Assembly (NCBI GenBank): GCA_964034945.1
Contig: OZ035962.1
Coordinates: 29,415,943 to 29,479,942, forward strand
DNA: 64,000 nucleotides
Direction: 5' to 3'
DNA from: Chrysopilus asiliformis
Lineage: Eukaryota; Arthropoda; Insecta; Diptera; Rhagionidae
Shown: positions 60,901 through 64,000 of the stretch, in pieces
Layout: each line of letters opens with the position of its first letter
How positions within the stretch are numbered: the stretch's first letter is position 1
Notes under the pieces: model-generated
What the model was told of the DNA's origin: nothing
The model's input: only the letters and a program-made list of their open reading frames with translations
Database searches by the model: none
Position numbers and translations under genes: made by a program

Positions 60901-63900
60901 CAATTTGAAATTGAAGAACGAGTTTCCAATCGGAAATTGTATTTTCAAACTGGCAAGTTGCATGAGATTTTTGGAAGTGTTGCGCAAGTTTTCTATTGTT
61001 TTTTAAAAAGATGACAAAAATGTTTAAAGCATTGGGTATGAGTCGAAAAAGTTTAGACAGCTTAGAGCCTAAGATTTTAATGTGTAAGGTTTCAAATTTT
61101 TGTGTTCTTAGGGGCTCGGATTGTCTAAATTCGCTTCTGTGCCCCATTAGGGTTTTGATATTTTGTACCCGTTTTAAAGCCAATCATACACTCTGTGCAG
61201 ATTTCCGTTATACCTTTTTGTACGTTTGTTTAATGAAACTCGCAAGAGGCCTGAAGAATTTTATTACATATACAATTCTTTGGCTGAAAAGGGGTACCAG
61301 ATGTCCAAATGACTATGAATTACCATAACGTATATGACCGACTTCAAGAAGAAAAAAAGGCTTTCACGCAAACTTCTTAATGTAGGCGCGCACTGCGTTG
61401 GTAAGCATGTAGAATGGTGCTAAAATGTCAATTTTAGTTTTTAAAACACAGACAAACCAATATGGGAGCTCGCAACGAAGCGTATTTTGACTTACTTGTT
61501 TACTACTTGCTTGTTTCTACTTACATCTGCTTCGATACACGCTGAAATACTAGTTTAAAGGTATTTTAAAAACTCAAATTGTCACTTCGTTACCATTCTG
61601 CATGCTTGTCAATCCGACACGCATATGCAAAGCTACGGCAAGTGTGTTGTGTTGGCTAATTTGCGCGTACTATTCGTAGAAACTTAAGTTACAGTTAGCC
61701 TACTCAATTCGTAGAAATTCTATGACTTAAATAATTTAAGTTGTGCATAATTTGCTAAGTTTCGTTGGTATGCTTTTGAAAGACACCCAAACAAATTTGG
61801 ACGTTTTTCCTTCTATAAAAGTTTATTTTTTGCGCAATTTTTGTTTTTCAATTTTGTTTGATTTTGCGAATATAAGCCTGTGTAGAAGAAAAAACCTCAA
61901 AATTTTTTATTTGACTATTTTCAAAAACCGCGTAATGCGAAAACGCAACGCACTTGGTATTCCATCGCTGTTATCAGTTCGTTTTAATCATTTTTATTTT
62001 AAACTAGCTTGTATACCCGTCGTTGCCGGGTTAAGCTTTTTGTCTAAATTTTAGAATACGAAGATAACCGGAAAGAACTTAAAAACTTTTTAATGGGTCT
62101 ATGTTGGGGCTGGACCCACGACGAACATCTATGCCAAATTTCAGACCAATCTGTTCAATAGTTTCCCCGCGAAAGAGTAACATAGCGCAAAAACTAAATT
62201 TCGAAATCACTTTACCCCCTCCCCTTACTTCCTTCACCCCTCGCGCTACTTTTCCGTATGCCTATGTTGGAACCAGAACTACCACAGACACTCATGCCAA
62301 ATTTCAAGTCGATCGGTTCAGCCGTTTTTGCGTGAAAGAGGAACAGACAGACAGACAGACAGACAGATACCAACTCATTTTTATATATTAGTATGATATG
62401 ATGAAGAAGAAATTTTAATTCTAGAATCTAATCCGAATTTGTAAATAGGTTTTTGCAGTGAAATTTTCACTTTTTTTGTAATGTTTTTTTCGCTTATATA
62501 TTTTTTTTTAAATTTCCTTAAAGGTAAGTGTAACTCAGCAGTTAGCTTCTTACTAACCAAACTTTTTATCGTGCTAATTTTCATTATTAACATATTTACA
62601 AGCATCCCTCGATTTACGACGTTTTTGGTCCGGCCAAACTGCATTAAATTGCATTTTATATGGAAACATTGTAAATCGAGAGATGCCTATATATTTGAGT
62701 AATTATATTATTTATGCATATTATTGAGTTGTTTTTAAGCGCATTAGAAATAAAAATATTTTTCTCTTGTTTTTTTTTATTAAAAAAGGAAAAATTTCTT
62801 CAGTAAATACTTTTATTTTTGCATAAATTTTGCAACAAATTTTTTACGCACCCCAAAAAATATTCGCAAAGGCTTATAAAACATCAATCAAATCGATAAT
62901 ATTTTAACATAATATTCAATTTTCAACATAGCGCAATGGAATGCGTGCAATATGTCCAGCAACGGTTTCGGTGATAATAAATGTTGTTTCAAAATGGGAA
63001 TGCTGCCAAAAATTGCGTGAAGCTGCTGTTCAATGCTACATTCTGATGATAATTGTCTTGCAACGATCTAGTCCTGAAGAAGTAAATTTATTAGTGTGCA
63101 TTTCATTGATAAGAATTTATTTTAACGATTTTTTTCGATTTTATAATTAGCGCCAAATTGAATTAGTTACGGTTATTCAGCTCTACTGTGATGCTATATT
63201 AGATTTATTGAAAACTGAGCACTTTTGTAAAGATATCACACAACAAGATAATTTTGAGATTTCAAATGAATCGCCTGGGTCTATAGTCGATGTGGGTGCA
63301 TTACCAACAACAATTGATGCTGTTAAAGAATTAATTGCCGAGCCAGAGAGTGCTAAATTCATTTGTGCTGCACTGTTAGAAACGAATCTGGTTGATATTC
63401 TTCTGTCCATTCCGCAGAGAATTGAGGTAATTCTTTTTGAAGTTGTTTTTGTTTTTTTTTTCGGAGTCATGTTTGGAACGTGAACTTTAACAGTATAGGC
63501 AAAGCTTTTTTGGAGCAAAATAAAATGTTACGTGGCTTGCGCTTTAGTTGAAGTGATCATTGGATATGCACAGCGAAAGCACAGTGAATCCTCTATAAGT
63601 CGAACTCGCACGCGACCAGGAAATTTTTTTTTCCTGCTTATACAAGATTCACTGTACAAGTATGGAAGAATATTCTTTATGTCGCACAATTACAGAAACT
63701 TTTCTATAGCAACATAAACAATTGCGGATATAAAATTATTTAAGAGATTTATTTTTATTGATTTGGGCTGTCCATAAAATATTTAAGTTAATTTTTTGAT
63801 TTTTTGTATGGGAGATAATATTCCCGTGATTTTCTGTTAACGCTGTCCTCCACCTGAATGTGTCACTTGTTTTATGGGCAGCTCCTTTAAAACTGAAATA

Positions 63901-64000
63901 CTGCACCCTCACAAATAATGCGCATTTCTACTTCTTTTCAGAAATGGACTATCGATCAACAAAAACTATCTGTTTCTGTGATAACTGCACTTTGCTCCAT
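57909..64000 (+). CDS. 5' part of a large helical-repeat protein, unidentified
   Basis: Exons: 57909-57959 (or to 57989), 59334-59531, 59592-59741, 60087-60267, 60378-60466, 60644-60718, 62932-63081, 63151-63426 and 63942 onward; it runs off the window after about 409 codons. The start reads MDAKKDIYNLWVKYTTK, then NEEEYFRQFISGFVAIWKSQ, LPDELLPAIGKFLIIARDLV, MLIDCLIIICRHFDNIAVVL and WECCQKLREAAVQCYILMII. The pattern is long amphipathic helices with no zinc finger or membrane segment, as at the N-termini of BEACH-type or other armadillo/HEAT giants. A LYST/mauve-type protein is one guess I cannot support by motif. Phases agree at all junctions, so the gene is real even though its name is not known. 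Confidence 0.8.
59765..60006. mobile_element. MITE with inverted ends in the right-hand gene
   Basis: 242 bp. Outer ends ggcttcatactctcgccga / tcggtgagagtgtggagcc and a long inner pair gcgcttttttgtaaattgaa / ttcaatttacaaaaaagcgc. It occupies most of the intron between exons 3 and 4. Confidence 0.78.
62003..62397 (+). mobile_element. ACTAGCTT...GACAGACA...TTAGTATGAT element, copy 2
   Basis: Starts actagcttgtatacccgtcg and ends atattagtatgat, with (acag)n at about 62344-62367. Shares most of its length with the copy at 21774. Sits in intron 6 of the right-hand gene. Confidence 0.7.
62602..62686. mobile_element. Short pogo-like MITE
   Basis: Ends gcatccctcgatttacgac / ttgtaaatcgagagatgc with TA-rich flanks; 85 bp. 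Confidence 0.6.
63581..63656. mobile_element. Short pogo-like MITE
   Basis: 76 bp with ends acagtgaatcctctataagt and cttatacaagattcactgta. It lies in intron 8 of the right-hand gene. Confidence 0.65.
63765..63886. mobile_element. MITE of the GTCCATAAAAT family
   Basis: Ends ggctgtccataaaatattta and cacttgttttatgggcagct. It lies in intron 8 of the right-hand gene. Confidence 0.65.

Overview
The window is AT-rich nuclear DNA of an insect, almost certainly a fly (Diptera). The genes have spliced GT-AG introns (some only 59 nt), proteins that read as insect orthologs, and many insect-type transposon remnants between them. I rebuilt exon structures by hand. For every complete spliced gene the exon lengths sum to a multiple of three and end in one stop codon, which is the main internal check. 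Nothing here was tested by alignment or database search.

Layout. 1-8.4 kb: no convincing gene; MITEs, a microsatellite-bearing repeat and a ~120-bp tandem array. 8.47-9.10 kb (-): TRAPP subunit TRAPPC2/Trs20. 9.6-10.8 kb (+): Cyclin J. 12.86-13.26 kb (-): a small unidentified two-exon gene, head-to-head with the next gene. 13.36-20.25 kb (+): the sex-determination splicing regulator transformer (tra). 20.58-21.17 kb (-): a secreted DUF1091 protein. 23.5-28.5 kb (-): Argonaute-2 with a Gln/Gly repeat-rich N-terminus. 28.7-30.0 kb: a PIF/Harbinger transposon broken by another repeat. 30-34 kb: transposon remnants. 34.15-35.06 kb (-): the PCGF3-type RING gene l(3)73Ah. 37.2-38.1 kb (+): dihydropteridine reductase. 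41.5-43.6 kb (-): succinyl-CoA ligase alpha subunit. 45.4-47.8 kb (+): a single-exon THAP-domain protein, transposon-derived or domesticated. 48-52.5 kb: dense repeats. 52.9-55.9 kb (-): GPI mannosyltransferase 3 (PIG-B). 57.9 kb to the right edge (+): the 5' part of a large unidentified helical protein.

The standout is tra. Eight exons splice into a 340-aa protein with the Diptera-type motif KVPYYLDENRERDRIRK, an RS domain and a proline-rich tail. The introns between the 5' coding exons hold nine to ten copies of the 13-nt TRA/TRA-2 binding repeat (consensus TC(T/A)(T/A)CAATCAACA), four of them perfect matches. Three copies lie in a candidate 100-nt cassette exon that would shift the frame to a stop in the next exon. 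A second candidate exon extension carries an in-frame stop. This is the architecture of a tra autoregulatory switch (female: skip and make TRA; male: include and truncate). In Drosophila tra is a neighbour of l(3)73Ah, which is also in this window.

The intergenic and intronic space holds many small mobile elements: seven copies of a mini-me/DINE-like family with GTCY microsatellites, Harbinger, pogo and piggyBac-type MITEs (several with intact target duplications), a GTCCATAAAAT-type MITE family, four long palindromes sharing an apex, and several nested insertions.
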